DNA from: Streptomyces globosus
GTDB taxonomy: Bacteria; Actinomycetota; Actinomycetes; Streptomycetales; Streptomycetaceae
Length of the DNA stretch: 64,000 bases
Reading direction: 5' to 3'
NCBI RefSeq assembly: GCF_003325375.1
Contig: NZ_CP030862.1
Location: 5,027,501 to 5,091,500 of the forward strand
In this document: piece by piece, positions 49,661-58,826 of the stretch
Numbering within the stretch: the stretch's first letter is position 1
Layout of the letters: every line of letters starts with the position of its first letter
The notes under the pieces: model-generated
Databases searched by the model: none
Seen by the model: only the letters and a program-made list of their open reading frames with translations
Told to the model about the DNA's origin: nothing
Position numbers and translations under genes: made by a program

Positions 49661-51790
49661 ATGAGCACGCCCTACCCGTTCACCGCGGTGGTCGGCCAGA
49701 CCGATCTGCGGCTGGCGCTGCTGCTCAACGCCGTGAGCCCCGCGGTCGGCGGTGTGCTCGTGCGCGGGGAGAAGGGCACCGCCAAGTCGACCGCGGTGCG
49801 CGCCCTGTCCGCGCTGCTGCCGCAGGTCGCCGTGGTGCCGGGCTGCCGGTTCAGCTGCGCCCCGGACGCCCCGGACCCGGCCTGCCCCGACGGCCCGCAC
49901 GAGCCCGGCCCCGGTACGCAGCGCCCCGCCCGCATGGTCGAACTGCCGGTCGGCGCCACCGAGGACCGCCTGATCGGGGCGCTCGACATCGAGCGGGCCC
50001 TCGCCGACGGCGTCAAGGCCTTCGAGCCGGGCCTCCTCGCCGACGCGCACCGCGGCATCCTCTACGTCGACGAGGTCAACCTCCTCCACGACCACCTGGT
50101 CGACGTCCTGCTGGACGCCGCCGCGATGGGCAGCTGCCACATCGAGCGGGAGGGCGTGTCCGTCCGGCACGCGGCCCGCTTCATGCTCGTCGGCACGATG
50201 AACCCGGAGGAGGGCGAGCTGCGCCCGCAGCTGCTGGACCGGTTCGGGCTGACGGTGGAGGTGGCCGCCTCCCGGGATCCGCAGCAGCGCGTCGAAGTGG
50301 TGCGCCGCCGGCTGGCGTTCGAGGACGACCCGGCCGGCTTCGCGGGCCGGTGGGCCGGCGAGGAGGCGGAGGTCCGCGCCCGCGTGATCGCGGCGCGGGC
50401 GCTGCTGCCGCAGGTGCGGCTCGGCGACACGGCGCTGCTCCAGATCGCGGCGGCCTGCGCCGGCTTCGAGGTGGACGGCATGCGCGCGGACATCGTGATG
50501 GCGCGGACCGCGACGGCGCTTGCGGCGTGGGCGGGGCGGACGGCGGTCCGCAAGGAGGACGTCCGGCAGGCGGCACTGCTGGCCCTCCCCCACCGCCGGC
50601 GCCGGAACCCGTTCGACGCACCGGGGTTGGACGAGGCCAGGCTCGACGAGATCCTGGACGGCTTCCCCGACGACGAGCCGGAGCCCGACCCGCAGCCGGA
50701 CCCCGAGCCGGACCCCGGCCCCGGCGACGACGGCCCCGACGGCGGCGGCCCGGACGGGGGCGGCCCCGACGGCGGCGGCGTGCCCCCGCAGGGCGGCGGT
50801 CCCGAGGCCGCTCCCGAGGAGCCGGCGGACCCCTCCGAGGGCCCGGAGGCGCCCGAGGCACCGCAGGCGCCGGACGCTCCCGCCGCCCCCTCCCCCGCTT
50901 CGGCGCCGGCGGCCGAGCAGGCCCCCGTACGGGCCGCCGAGCCGTTCCGGACGCGGATGTTCAGCGTGCCGGGGCTCGGCGAGGGCGCGGCCGGACGGCG
51001 TTCGCGCGCCCGGACCGCGCACGGCCGGACGACGGGCGCGCAGCGCCCCGCCGGGCGGCTGACAAAGCTGCACCTGGCCGCCACCCTGCAGGCCGCGGCT
51101 CCGCACCAGCGGGCGCGGGGCCGTTCCGGGCGGGGGCTGGTCGTCCGCAAGGACGACCTGCGCCAGGCGGTGCGGGAGGGGCGCGAGGGGAACCTGGTGC
51201 TGTTCGTCGTCGACGCGTCGGGCTCCATGGCCGCCCGGCAGCGGATGGGCGCGGTGAAGGGGGCCGTGCTGTCGCTGCTGCTGGACGCCTACCAGCGGCG
51301 GGACAAGGTCGGCCTGGTCACCTTCCGCGGCGCGGCCGCGGAGCTGGCGCTGCCGCCGACCTCCTCGGTGGACGCGGCCGCGGTGCGGCTGGAGCAGCTG
51401 CCGACCGGCGGCCGCACCCCGCTCGCCGCGGGCCTGCTGAAGGCGCGGGAGGTGCTGCGGGTGGAGCGGCTGCGCGACCCCAGCCGCCGCCCGCTGCTGG
51501 TGGTCGTCACCGACGGGCGGGCCACCTCGGCCGGCGCCCTCGGCGGCGACGCCCGCGAGGTCGCCGCGCGCAGCGCCCGCCTGCTGGCCGCGGACGGGGT
51601 GGCGTCGGTCGTCGTGGACTGCGAGTCGGGGCCGGTCCGTCTGGGGCTGGCCGGGGTGCTGGCCGCCGACCTGGGCGGGCCGGCCGTCACGCTGGACGGG
51701 CTGCGGGCCGACGCGCTGGCCGGGCTCGTGAAGGACGTACGCACATCGGTGGCGACCGCGTCACCGCACACCAACAGGAGGGCCGCGTAA
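49661..51790 (+). CDS. Fused ChlI/ChlD-like cobaltochelatase subunit
   Basis: Encodes 709 aa. Residues 1-330 are an AAA+ ATPase (Walker A GEKGTAKST, Walker B ILYVDEVNLL, sensor GTMNPEEGELRPQL). About 335-440 is a disordered Asp/Pro/Gly-rich linker with repeated DGGGPDGGG. The C-terminus (about 505-700) is a von Willebrand A domain with MIDAS motif DASGSMAARQ. The fusion replaces CobS/CobT-type partners and should drive cobalt insertion with CobN, which is not encoded here. A GAGGAGTG lies before the ATG. Its stop overlaps cobO by 1 nt. Confidence 0.92.
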   Translation: MSTPYPFTAVVGQTDLRLALLLNAVSPAVGGVLVRGEKGTAKSTAVRALSALLPQVAVVPGCRFSCAPDAPDPACPDGPHEPGPGTQRPARMVELPVGATEDRLIGALDIERALADGVKAFEPGLLADAHRGILYVDEVNLLHDHLVDVLLDAAAMGSCHIEREGVSVRHAARFMLVGTMNPEEGELRPQLLDRFGLTVEVAASRDPQQRVEVVRRRLAFEDDPAGFAGRWAGEEAEVRARVIAARALLPQVRLGDTALLQIAAACAGFEVDGMRADIVMARTATALAAWAGRTAVRKEDVRQAALLALPHRRRRNPFDAPGLDEARLDEILDGFPDDEPEPDPQPDPEPDPGPGDDGPDGGGPDGGGPDGGGVPPQGGGPEAAPEEPADPSEGPEAPEAPQAPDAPAAPSPASAPAAEQAPVRAAEPFRTRMFSVPGLGEGAAGRRSRARTAHGRTTGAQRPAGRLTKLHLAATLQAAAPHQRARGRSGRGLVVRKDDLRQAVREGREGNLVLFVVDASGSMAARQRMGAVKGAVLSLLLDAYQRRDKVGLVTFRGAAAELALPPTSSVDAAAVRLEQLPTGGRTPLAAGLLKAREVLRVERLRDPSRRPLLVVVTDGRATSAGALGGDAREVAARSARLLAADGVASVVVDCESGPVRLGLAGVLAADLGGPAVTLDGLRADALAGLVKDVRTSVATASPHTNRRAA

Positions 51791-52389
51791 TGCCGAAGGG
51801 ACAGCCGACCGTCATCCCCGACGACGGACTCACCACGCGCCAGCGCCGCAACCGCCCGCTCGTCTTCGTCCACACCGGGCCCGGCAAGGGCAAGTCGACG
51901 GCGGCGTTCGGGCTGGCGCTGCGCGCCTGGAACCAGGGCTGGCCGATCGGGGTGTTCCAGTTCGTCAAGTCGGCGAAGTGGAAGGTCGGCGAGGAGAACG
52001 CGCTGAAGGTGCTCGGCGCCTCCGGCGAGGGCGGCCCCGTCGTGTGGCACAAGATGGGCGAGGGCTGGTCCTGGGTGCAGCGCGACGCGCAGCTCGACAA
52101 CGAGCAGGCCGCGAAGGAGGGCTGGGAGCAGGTCAAGCGCGACCTGGCCGCCGAGACGCACCGGCTTTACGTGCTGGACGAGTTCGCGTACCCGCTGCAC
52201 TGGGGCTGGATCGACGTCGACGAGGTCATCGGGGTGCTGCGCGACCGGCCGGGCACCCAGCACGTGGTCATCACGGGCCGCAACGCGCCGGAGAAGCTGG
52301 TGGAGTTCGCCGACCTGGTCACCGAGATGACGAAGGTGAAGCACCCGATGGACGCCGGCCAGAAGGGCCAGAAGGGCATCGAGTGGTGA
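51790..52389 (+). CDS. cobO: Cob(I)yrinic acid a,c-diamide adenosyltransferase
   Basis: Encodes 199 aa. It transfers the adenosyl group from ATP to the cobalt of corrinoids. The P-loop VHTGPGKGKSTAAFG, NQGWPIGVFQFVKS and the conserved VLDEFAYPLHWGW are all present (CobA/CobO type). The ATG overlaps the chelatase stop (TAATG), and the GTGA of cobB overlaps its stop. Confidence 0.95.
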   Translation: MPKGQPTVIPDDGLTTRQRRNRPLVFVHTGPGKGKSTAAFGLALRAWNQGWPIGVFQFVKSAKWKVGEENALKVLGASGEGGPVVWHKMGEGWSWVQRDAQLDNEQAAKEGWEQVKRDLAAETHRLYVLDEFAYPLHWGWIDVDEVIGVLRDRPGTQHVVITGRNAPEKLVEFADLVTEMTKVKHPMDAGQKGQKGIEW

Positions 52390-53801
52390 CCTCGCACGCC
52401 GTCGCCGTCCCCCGTCTGGTGATCGCCGCCCCGTCGTCGGGGAGCGGCAAGACCACCGTCGCGACGGGGCTGATGGCGGCCTTCGCGGGGCGCGGCCTGG
52501 CCGTGTCCCCGCACAAGGCCGGCCCCGACTACATCGACCCCGGGTACCACGCCCTCGCCACGGGCCGGCCGGGGCGCAACCTCGACGCGTACATGTGCGG
52601 GCCGGAGCTGGTGGCTCCGCTGTTCGCGCACGGGGCGGCGGGCTGCGACCTGGCGGTCGTGGAGGGTGTGATGGGCCTGTACGACGGGGCCGCGGGGCGC
52701 GGTGAGCTGGCGTCGACGGCGCAGGTGGCGAAGCTGCTGCGGGCGCCGGTGGTGCTGGTGGTCGACGCGTCCTCGCAGTCCCGGTCGGTGGCGGCGCTGG
52801 TGCACGGCTTCGCGTCGTTCGACCCGCAGGTGCGCCTGGGCGGGGTGATCCTGAACAAGGTGGGCTCCGACCGGCACGAGGCGATGCTGCGGGAGGCGCT
52901 GGAGGAGGCGGGCATGCCGGTGCTCGGCGTCCTGCGGCGGGCGCCGCAGGTCTCGGCGCCGTCGCGGCACCTGGGGCTCGTACCGGTGGCGGAGCGGCGG
53001 GCGGACGCGGTGGCGTCCGTCGCGGCGCTGGCGGAGCAGGTGCGGGCCGGCTGCGACCTGGAGGCGCTGCTGGCGCTGGCCCGGTCGGCGCCGCCGCTGG
53101 ACTGCGCGGCGTGGTCGCCGGAGCGTGCCGTGGCCTCGGCCGCCGCGCCACCGGCACCGGCTGCCGCGGCTGACGCGGGGCCCGGCGGGGGGCGGCGGCC
53201 CGTCGTCGCCGTCGCCGGCGGGGCCGCGTTCACGTTCTCGTACGCCGAGCACGCGGAGCTGCTCGCCGCGGCCGGAGCCGAGGTCGTCCCCTTCGACCCG
53301 CTGGCCGACGAGGACCTGCCCGAGGGGACGTCCGGGCTGGTCGTCGGCGGCGGCTTCCCCGAGGTGTACGCCCCGGAGCTGGCTGCGAACGAGCCGCTGC
53401 GCAAGGCGGTCGCCGGCTTCGCCGCGGCCGGCGGGCCGGTCGCCGCCGAGTGCGCGGGCCTGCTGTACCTGGCGCGGTCCCTGGACGGCCGGCCGATGTG
53501 CGGGGTCCTCGACGCCGACGCGGTGATGTCGCAGCGGCTGACGCTCGGCTACCGCGAGGCCGTCGCGGTGTCGGACAGCCCGCTCGCCGCGGCGGGGACG
53601 AGGCTGCGCGGGCACGAGTTCCACCGCACGGTGGTCGAGCCGGGCGCCGGACCCGCCCCGGCCTGGGGGTTCACACACCCCGAGCGGCGCGTCGAGGGGT
53701 TCGTCCACCGCGGCGTGCACGCCAGCTACCTGCACACCCACTGGGCGGCGGAGCCGTCGGTGGCCGTGCGTTTCACGGCCGCGGCGGCAGCACACCGGTG
53801 A
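52386..53801 (+). CDS. cobB: Cobyrinate a,c-diamide synthase
   Basis: Encodes 471 aa and amidates the a and c side chains of cobyrinic acid. The N-terminal P-loop domain has APSSGSGKTTVATGLM and HKAGPDYIDPGYH; the C-terminal glutaminase-like domain has AECAGLLYLARS (nucleophile Cys) and HASYLHTHW. The GTG at 52386 overlaps the cobO stop by 4 nt. It ends only 2 bp from the convergent ZIP transporter gene. Confidence 0.94.
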   Translation: MTSHAVAVPRLVIAAPSSGSGKTTVATGLMAAFAGRGLAVSPHKAGPDYIDPGYHALATGRPGRNLDAYMCGPELVAPLFAHGAAGCDLAVVEGVMGLYDGAAGRGELASTAQVAKLLRAPVVLVVDASSQSRSVAALVHGFASFDPQVRLGGVILNKVGSDRHEAMLREALEEAGMPVLGVLRRAPQVSAPSRHLGLVPVAERRADAVASVAALAEQVRAGCDLEALLALARSAPPLDCAAWSPERAVASAAAPPAPAAAADAGPGGGRRPVVAVAGGAAFTFSYAEHAELLAAAGAEVVPFDPLADEDLPEGTSGLVVGGGFPEVYAPELAANEPLRKAVAGFAAAGGPVAAECAGLLYLARSLDGRPMCGVLDADAVMSQRLTLGYREAVAVSDSPLAAAGTRLRGHEFHRTVVEPGAGPAPAWGFTHPERRVEGFVHRGVHASYLHTHWAAEPSVAVRFTAAAAAHR

Positions 53802-53803
53802 CG

Positions 53804-54571
53804 TCACTCCGCGAGGCCCACCACGAGCCAGATCCCGGCCACCCCGCCCACCGTGCACATCAGCGTGGACAGGGCGGGGTGCCGGTGGTGCGCCTCGGGC
53901 AGGATCTCGGCGGCCGCGAGGTAGAGCAGCCCCCCGGCGAAGAAGCTCAGGTACGCCCCGAGCGGTTCCTCCGGAAGGGTGAACAGCACGGTGGACGCCG
54001 CGCCCACCACGGGGGCGGCGGCGTCCGCGAGGAGCATCAGCAGCGCGCGCTTGCGGGCGTTCCCGTAGAGCCGGGTGAGGGTGTACGTGTTGAACCCGTC
54101 GGCGAAGTCGTGGGTGACCACGGCGAGGGCGACCGCGGTGCCCATGCCGCCGCCGACCTGGAAGGCGGCGCCGAGCGCCACCCCGTCGGCGAGGCTGTGG
54201 CCGACCATCGCGGCGGCCGCCGTCATCCCGACCTGGGGGGCGCGCCCGACGGCGCCGTCCCTGCCGTCCGTCCCGTTCCCGCCGTTGCGGCCGCCGGACG
54301 CGCCGTGTGCGGCCTGGCGTACCGCCAGGAGCCGTTCCACGACGTGCGCGACGAGGAATCCGGCCACGAAGAGCAGCAGCGCGAGCGGTACGCCGAACAC
54401 CGGCCGGCCCGCCGCCTCCAGCGACTCCGGCAGCAGGTCCAGGCCCACGACGCCGAGCATCAGCCCGCCGGCGAGGCCCAGTACGAGGTGGCGGCGGTCG
54501 GTGACGCGCTGCGCCGTCCACCCGCCCGCCAGGGTCATCAGGAACGCGCCCAGCGCCACGATCACGGCCAT
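53804..54571 (-). CDS. ZIP family metal transporter
   Basis: Encodes 255 aa with eight membrane segments and the ZIP metal-site helices MVGHSLADGVALGAA and VVTHDFADGFNTYTL. A His/Gly/Asp-rich loop lies before these (about 95-115). Metals such as zinc, iron or manganese are possible; its place within the cobalamin block makes cobalt worth considering but is only circumstantial. The ATG at 54571 follows AAGGGC. Confidence 0.88.
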   Translation of the reverse strand: MAVIVALGAFLMTLAGGWTAQRVTDRRHLVLGLAGGLMLGVVGLDLLPESLEAAGRPVFGVPLALLLFVAGFLVAHVVERLLAVRQAAHGASGGRNGGNGTDGRDGAVGRAPQVGMTAAAAMVGHSLADGVALGAAFQVGGGMGTAVALAVVTHDFADGFNTYTLTRLYGNARKRALLMLLADAAAPVVGAASTVLFTLPEEPLGAYLSFFAGGLLYLAAAEILPEAHHRHPALSTLMCTVGGVAGIWLVVGLAE

Positions 54572-54665
54572 GCGCCCTTGGATACCGACTGCCGGCCGCG
54601 CGTGCACGCGAGCGCGCGGGCCGCGGTCCACGCACGATTGACGACCGGGAAGGGGCAGGAGCCCG

Positions 54666-56093
54666 ATGGGTGAGAACGCGACGCAGCTGGTGGTCGGGGT
54701 CGGCGGCCGGGCGGGGGTGTCCGTCGCGGAGGTCTGCGCCCTGGTGGAGGAGACGCTGCGCGGGGCCGGGCTGGCGGCCGGAGCGGTGAAGGCGCTGGCG
54801 ACGGTGGAGACGAAGGCCTGCGAGGCCGGGATCACGGGGGCGGCGGAACGTTTCGGCGTGCCGCTGCTCAGCTACCCGGCCGAGGAGCTGGCGGGCATCG
54901 CCGTCCCGCACCCCTCGGACGCGGCCCGGCAGGCGGCCGGCACCCCCTCGGTGGCGGAGGCGGCGGCGCTGGCGACGGGCGGCGAACTCCTCGTGCCGAA
55001 GCGCCGCTCGGTGGCGGCGACCTGCGCGGTGGCGACCGCGCAGGCGCACGACCTGCGCCACCACGGGGACGCCGAGGTCCGCGACGACGGCGGATCGCTG
55101 GTGGACCTCGCGGTGAACGTACGGGCGCACATGCCGCCGGAGTGGCTGAAGCAGCGCATCGCGGCTTCGCTCGGCGGTCTCTCCGCATACCCCGACGGGC
55201 GCGCGGCCCGCGCGGCGGTGGCGGCTCGGCACGGGCTGCCGGCCGGCCGGGTGCTGTTGACGGCGGGGGCCGCGGAGGCGTTCGTCCTGCTGGCGCGGGC
55301 CCTGGACGTGCGGCGGCCGGTGGTGGTGCACCCGCAGTTCACCGAGCCGGAGGCGGCCCTGCGGGACGCCGGGCACCGGGTGGAGCGGGTGCTGCTGCGG
55401 GCGGAGGACGGCTTCCGGCTGGATCCGGCGGCGGTGCCGGAGGAGGCGGACCTGGTGGTCGTCGGCAACCCGACGAACCCGACGTCCGTACTGCACCCGG
55501 CGGCCGCGCTGGCGGCCCTGGCCCGCCCGGGCCGGATCCTCGTCGTGGACGAGGCGTTCATGGACGCGGTGCCGGGGGAGCCGGAGGCGCTGGCCGGCCG
55601 CACGGACGTGCCGGGCCTGGTGGTGCTGCGGAGCCTGACCAAGACGTGGGGCCTGGCAGGGCTGCGGATCGGGTACGTGCTGGCGGAGCCGGAGGTGGTC
55701 GCGCAGCTGGAGGCGGCGCAGCCGCTGTGGCCGGTGTCGACGCCCGCGCTCGTCGCCGCGGAGGCGTGCGTCGCCCCGGCGGCCCTCGCGGAGGCGGAGG
55801 CCGCGGCCCGGCAGATCGACGCGGACCGGGAGCACCTGCTGGCCGGGCTCGCCGAGTTCGAGGAGATCACGGTGGCGGGGACGGCCCGCGGACCGTTCGT
55901 CCTGGTCAGGGTGGCCGGGGCGGCGCAGGTCCGGATGCGGCTGCGGGCGCTGGGCTTCGCGGTCCGCCGCGGGGACACCTTCCCGGGCCTGGACGCGGAC
56001 TGGCTGCGCCTGGCGGTGCGGGACCGGGCGACGACGGGGCGCCTCCTCCAGGCGCTGGACCACGCCCTCACCCTGACGGCCGCCGCGCGCTGA
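54666..56093 (+). CDS. cobC: CobE/CbiG-like domain fused to CobC-type PLP enzyme
   Basis: Encodes 475 aa. Residues 1-125 form a CbiG C-terminal/CobE-like domain (VVGVGGRAGVSVAEVCALVE, ATVETKACEAGI, FGVPLLSYPAEEL); the remainder is a HisC/CobD-type aminotransferase (Rv2231c-like) with PLP lysine in LRSLTKTWGLAGLRIGY and VVGNPTNPTSVL. The aminotransferase part is expected to supply the aminopropanol moiety from threonine phosphate. AGGAG lies 5-9 nt before the ATG. It diverges from the ZIP gene. Confidence 0.92.
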   Translation: MGENATQLVVGVGGRAGVSVAEVCALVEETLRGAGLAAGAVKALATVETKACEAGITGAAERFGVPLLSYPAEELAGIAVPHPSDAARQAAGTPSVAEAAALATGGELLVPKRRSVAATCAVATAQAHDLRHHGDAEVRDDGGSLVDLAVNVRAHMPPEWLKQRIAASLGGLSAYPDGRAARAAVAARHGLPAGRVLLTAGAAEAFVLLARALDVRRPVVVHPQFTEPEAALRDAGHRVERVLLRAEDGFRLDPAAVPEEADLVVVGNPTNPTSVLHPAAALAALARPGRILVVDEAFMDAVPGEPEALAGRTDVPGLVVLRSLTKTWGLAGLRIGYVLAEPEVVAQLEAAQPLWPVSTPALVAAEACVAPAALAEAEAAARQIDADREHLLAGLAEFEEITVAGTARGPFVLVRVAGAAQVRMRLRALGFAVRRGDTFPGLDADWLRLAVRDRATTGRLLQALDHALTLTAAAR

Positions 56094-56302
56094 CCCCGCG
56101 CGCCCCCGGCCGGGGCGAGGCCGGGGCGGGAACCGGGGCGCGGCGGGGCGCGTCCTCCGCGGCGGGCCCCGGGGGGGCACAAGCCACCCTCGGAACGCCG
56201 CTGACCTGCGCGGACGACCGGATCCGGCGGGGTCCGCGGGTGGCGTCGGCGGTCCGCCCGGGGGATGATCTGCGCAGGACGGCCATGCAGGGGGGACACA
56301 GG

Positions 56303-57541
56303 ATGAAGGTTTCGGCGAAGGCGGGCGCGGCCGCGGTGGGGCTGGCCGCGCTGGCGGCCGCGGCGGTGTTCGCCGGCCCCGCCCTCCTCGGCGGCGGGGA
56401 GCAGCGCGGCGCCGCGGAGCAGCGGCTCGCGGGCGGGCGCCCGGAGGCGGGCGCGGCGAGCCCGTCGGCGCCGCCGGGGGCGCGTCCGTTCACGCTCGTC
56501 GCGACGGGCGACACGATCCCGTACCCGTCGATCATCGCGCAGGCCGCGAGCGATGCGGCGGGCAGCGGGGCGGGGCACGACTTCCGGAGGATACTGGCCG
56601 GGGTGAAGCCCGTGGTGGAGGCCGCCGACCTGGCGATATGCCACCACGAGATACCGTACGGCCGGCCCGGCGGCCCCTACACCGGATACCCGGCCTTCAA
56701 GGCGCCGCACGAGCTGGCCGACGCGCTGCGGGACGCCGGCTACGACAGCTGCTCGACGGCCTCGAACCACACTCTGGACGACGGCTGGGACGGTCTCGTC
56801 CGCACTCTCGACCACCTCGACCGGGCGGGCATCAAGCACGTCGGCTCGGCGCGCACCGCCGAGGAGGCGAAGGCCCCGGCGGTGCTCTCCGCGGGCGGCG
56901 CGACGGTCGCCCAGCTGGACTACACGTACGGCACGAACGGGATCCCGCTGCCGGCCGGGAAGCCGTGGGCCGTGAACCTGATCGACAAGGACCGGATCAT
57001 CGCGGACGCCCGTGCGGCGCGCGCCGCGGGCGCCCACGTCGTCGTCCTCAGCATCCACTGGGGCTCCGAGTGGCAGACGGCCCCCGACAGGCAGCAGCAG
57101 GACCTGGCGCAGGCGCTGACCGCCTCCCGCGGGGCGGACGGCCTTCCGGACATCGATCTGGTCCTCGGCACGCACAACCACGTCCCGCAGCCCTACGAGA
57201 AGGTCAACGGGACGTGGGTGGTCTACGGGATGGGCGATCAGATCGCCAGCTTCTACGAGCCGGCGAAGCTCCGCGGCAACATGTCGTCCATCCCCCGCTT
57301 CACCTTCGCGCCGGCGGCCGCGCACCCGGGCCGCTGGGAGGTGGTGAAGGCCGAGTACCTGACGTCGTATGCGGACCGGGGCGCCCCGTTCCGGGTGGTG
57401 TGCACGTCCTGCACGGCCGGCGGCGGCGCCTCGGCAGGCGCCGCGAAGCGCTCCGAGTACGCCGCCGTCGACCGGCAGGTCGGCGAGGCCGTGCTGTCGC
57501 GCGGGGCCGGCGGGCAGGGGCTGGTGCGCGCGACGCGGTGA
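56303..57541 (+). CDS. CapA-like metallophosphatase (PGA-synthesis family)
   Basis: Encodes 412 aa. A signal peptide or anchor (about 1-35, AGAAAVGLAALAAAAVFAGP) precedes a CapA domain: LVATGDTIPYPS, TASNHTLDDGW, LSIHWGSEWQ and VLGTHNHVPQPYEKVNGT. CapA proteins belong to the calcineurin-like phosphoesterases and occur with poly-gamma-glutamate synthesis, but no capB/capC is nearby, so its real substrate is open. The ATG at 56303 has a GGGGGG run 8 nt upstream; an ATG at 56285 is an alternative. Between cobC and this gene (209 bp) no gene is seen. Confidence 0.88.
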   Translation: MKVSAKAGAAAVGLAALAAAAVFAGPALLGGGEQRGAAEQRLAGGRPEAGAASPSAPPGARPFTLVATGDTIPYPSIIAQAASDAAGSGAGHDFRRILAGVKPVVEAADLAICHHEIPYGRPGGPYTGYPAFKAPHELADALRDAGYDSCSTASNHTLDDGWDGLVRTLDHLDRAGIKHVGSARTAEEAKAPAVLSAGGATVAQLDYTYGTNGIPLPAGKPWAVNLIDKDRIIADARAARAAGAHVVVLSIHWGSEWQTAPDRQQQDLAQALTASRGADGLPDIDLVLGTHNHVPQPYEKVNGTWVVYGMGDQIASFYEPAKLRGNMSSIPRFTFAPAAAHPGRWEVVKAEYLTSYADRGAPFRVVCTSCTAGGGASAGAAKRSEYAAVDRQVGEAVLSRGAGGQGLVRATR

Positions 57542-57565
57542 CGCCCGCCGGCCGCGGCCGCGGCG

Positions 57566-58510
57566 TCAGGAGGCGCGGCGGCGGGTGACGACGAGTGCGG
57601 CGCCGCCGAGGCCGAGCAGGACGAGTGCGCCGCCCGCGACCCAGGGAGTGGCCGAACTGCCGCCGGTCTCGGCCAGGTTGGCGCCGCTCGCGATGACGGT
57701 GCCGGTCCCGGAGGCCCCGGTCTGCGGCTTGACGTCGGGCTTGGCGGCGCCGCCGGAGGGCTCGGGGGCGGCGGAGGAGGGCGGCGGGCCGGCCGGGGAC
57801 TGGCAGCGCGCCTCGGCGAGGACGACCTCGCCCTCGACCTGGGCGACGTTGAGGTCGAGCGGGTTGACGGACACCTTCAGCCGGAGTGCGGCCGCGGCGG
57901 CGGTGGAGGAGGTCGTCTCCGTACCGGAGAGCTCCAGGCTGACCATGCCGACCTTCGGCACCTCGACCTTGGTGGGACCTTGCGCGGACAGGGTGGCCTT
58001 CTTGCCGAGGACGGTGACGGAGCCCAGCACGTTGGAGGTGGCGGACGGCTTGCGCCCGGCTTCGCACACCGCCTTGGAGGTGACCTTCTCCACCTCGATC
58101 AGCGAGAGGGCGGGGAGCCCGGGCAGGTGGACGCGGGCCCGGGCGAGGTTGGCCTCCGCCTCGGCGCGGCCGCGGCCGGCGGTGGCCCTGGAGGTGGCGG
58201 CGTCGGCCTTGAGGATGTGGACCGGCCGGCCGCCCTCGACGCCGTCCACGGTGACGGAGAGGGCCGTCTTCCGGGCGGAGGCCGGGGCGCTGACCTCGTT
58301 GAGGGTGGTCTTCAGGGGGACGTGGACGGCCTTGTTGAGCAGGCCCACGTCGAGTCCGGCGCGCAGGACGACGGCGTCGGCCCGGCCGTCGGCACCGCCG
58401 GGCGCGGCTCCCGCGCCGCCCGTGGCGTGGGCGGGCGGGGCGGCGAGGAGGGCGATCGCGCCCGTGGCGAGCAGGGCGGCCGCGGGCATGCGGAAGGTGT
58501 AGCGGTTCAA
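57566..58510 (-). CDS. SCO1860-type LAETG-anchored surface protein
   Basis: Encodes 314 aa. A signal peptide (about 1-30, AALLATGAIALLAAPPAHA) precedes a single domain of about 210 residues; the C-terminus has sorting motif LAETG, a membrane segment (WVAGGALVLLGLGGAALVV) and a basic tail TRRRAS. This is the class-E sortase pattern of Streptomyces, where LAxTG proteins are fixed to peptidoglycan. It matches the SCO1860 family by memory; function unknown. The start is TTG at 58510. Confidence 0.92.
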   Translation of the reverse strand: MNRYTFRMPAAALLATGAIALLAAPPAHATGGAGAAPGGADGRADAVVLRAGLDVGLLNKAVHVPLKTTLNEVSAPASARKTALSVTVDGVEGGRPVHILKADAATSRATAGRGRAEAEANLARARVHLPGLPALSLIEVEKVTSKAVCEAGRKPSATSNVLGSVTVLGKKATLSAQGPTKVEVPKVGMVSLELSGTETTSSTAAAAALRLKVSVNPLDLNVAQVEGEVVLAEARCQSPAGPPPSSAAPEPSGGAAKPDVKPQTGASGTGTVIASGANLAETGGSSATPWVAGGALVLLGLGGAALVVTRRRAS

Positions 58511-58826
58511 GGTGGTGGAACCCCCGGGGAGATGGGGGCCGCCGCGCAGCCAATGGGGGACATCGCGCGTCGGCGGCCTGTTACCCGGGGAATTTTTTAC
58601 GCACGGAGAGTGAACGCACAGCCACCTGAGGTGAGTTCACCCCAAAGGGTGGTTTCCATCCACGTATTCGATTGCTTTCGCATCAGGCGGCACGGGAGTT
58701 CTTTTCCGCCACACACCCGTGGGCGGTTTCACCCTGTCGCGGACCCGCGCGGCCGTGTGCAACGACCGGCGGGACGTCCGCGTCACGCCGCGTCAACCCG
58801 GTGACGCGGCGGGGAGGTCCGGCCGG
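58511..58826. other. Intergenic region upstream of the LAETG protein gene
   Basis: No gene is supported in these 316 bases, which lie between two minus-strand genes. The region contains a less G+C-rich patch with a run of T (58591-58598) and three inverted repeats within 32 bp (58611-58642). The right end probably includes the terminator of the amidohydrolase gene. Confidence 0.55.
58611..58642. promoter_or_regulatory. Clustered inverted repeats
   Basis: CACCT-G-AGGTG (58623-58633) sits inside TGAAC/GTTCA (58611-58615 and 58635-58639), and CACCC-CAAA-GGGTG overlaps its right end. About 100 bp before the LAETG protein start. Looks like an operator, but the factor is unknown. Confidence 0.4.

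Noticed and set aside
52167..56180. A 1,337-codon antisense open frame across cobB, the ZIP gene and cobC
   Set aside because: Low-complexity translation, no ribosome site, and it runs through four supported genes; a composition artefact.
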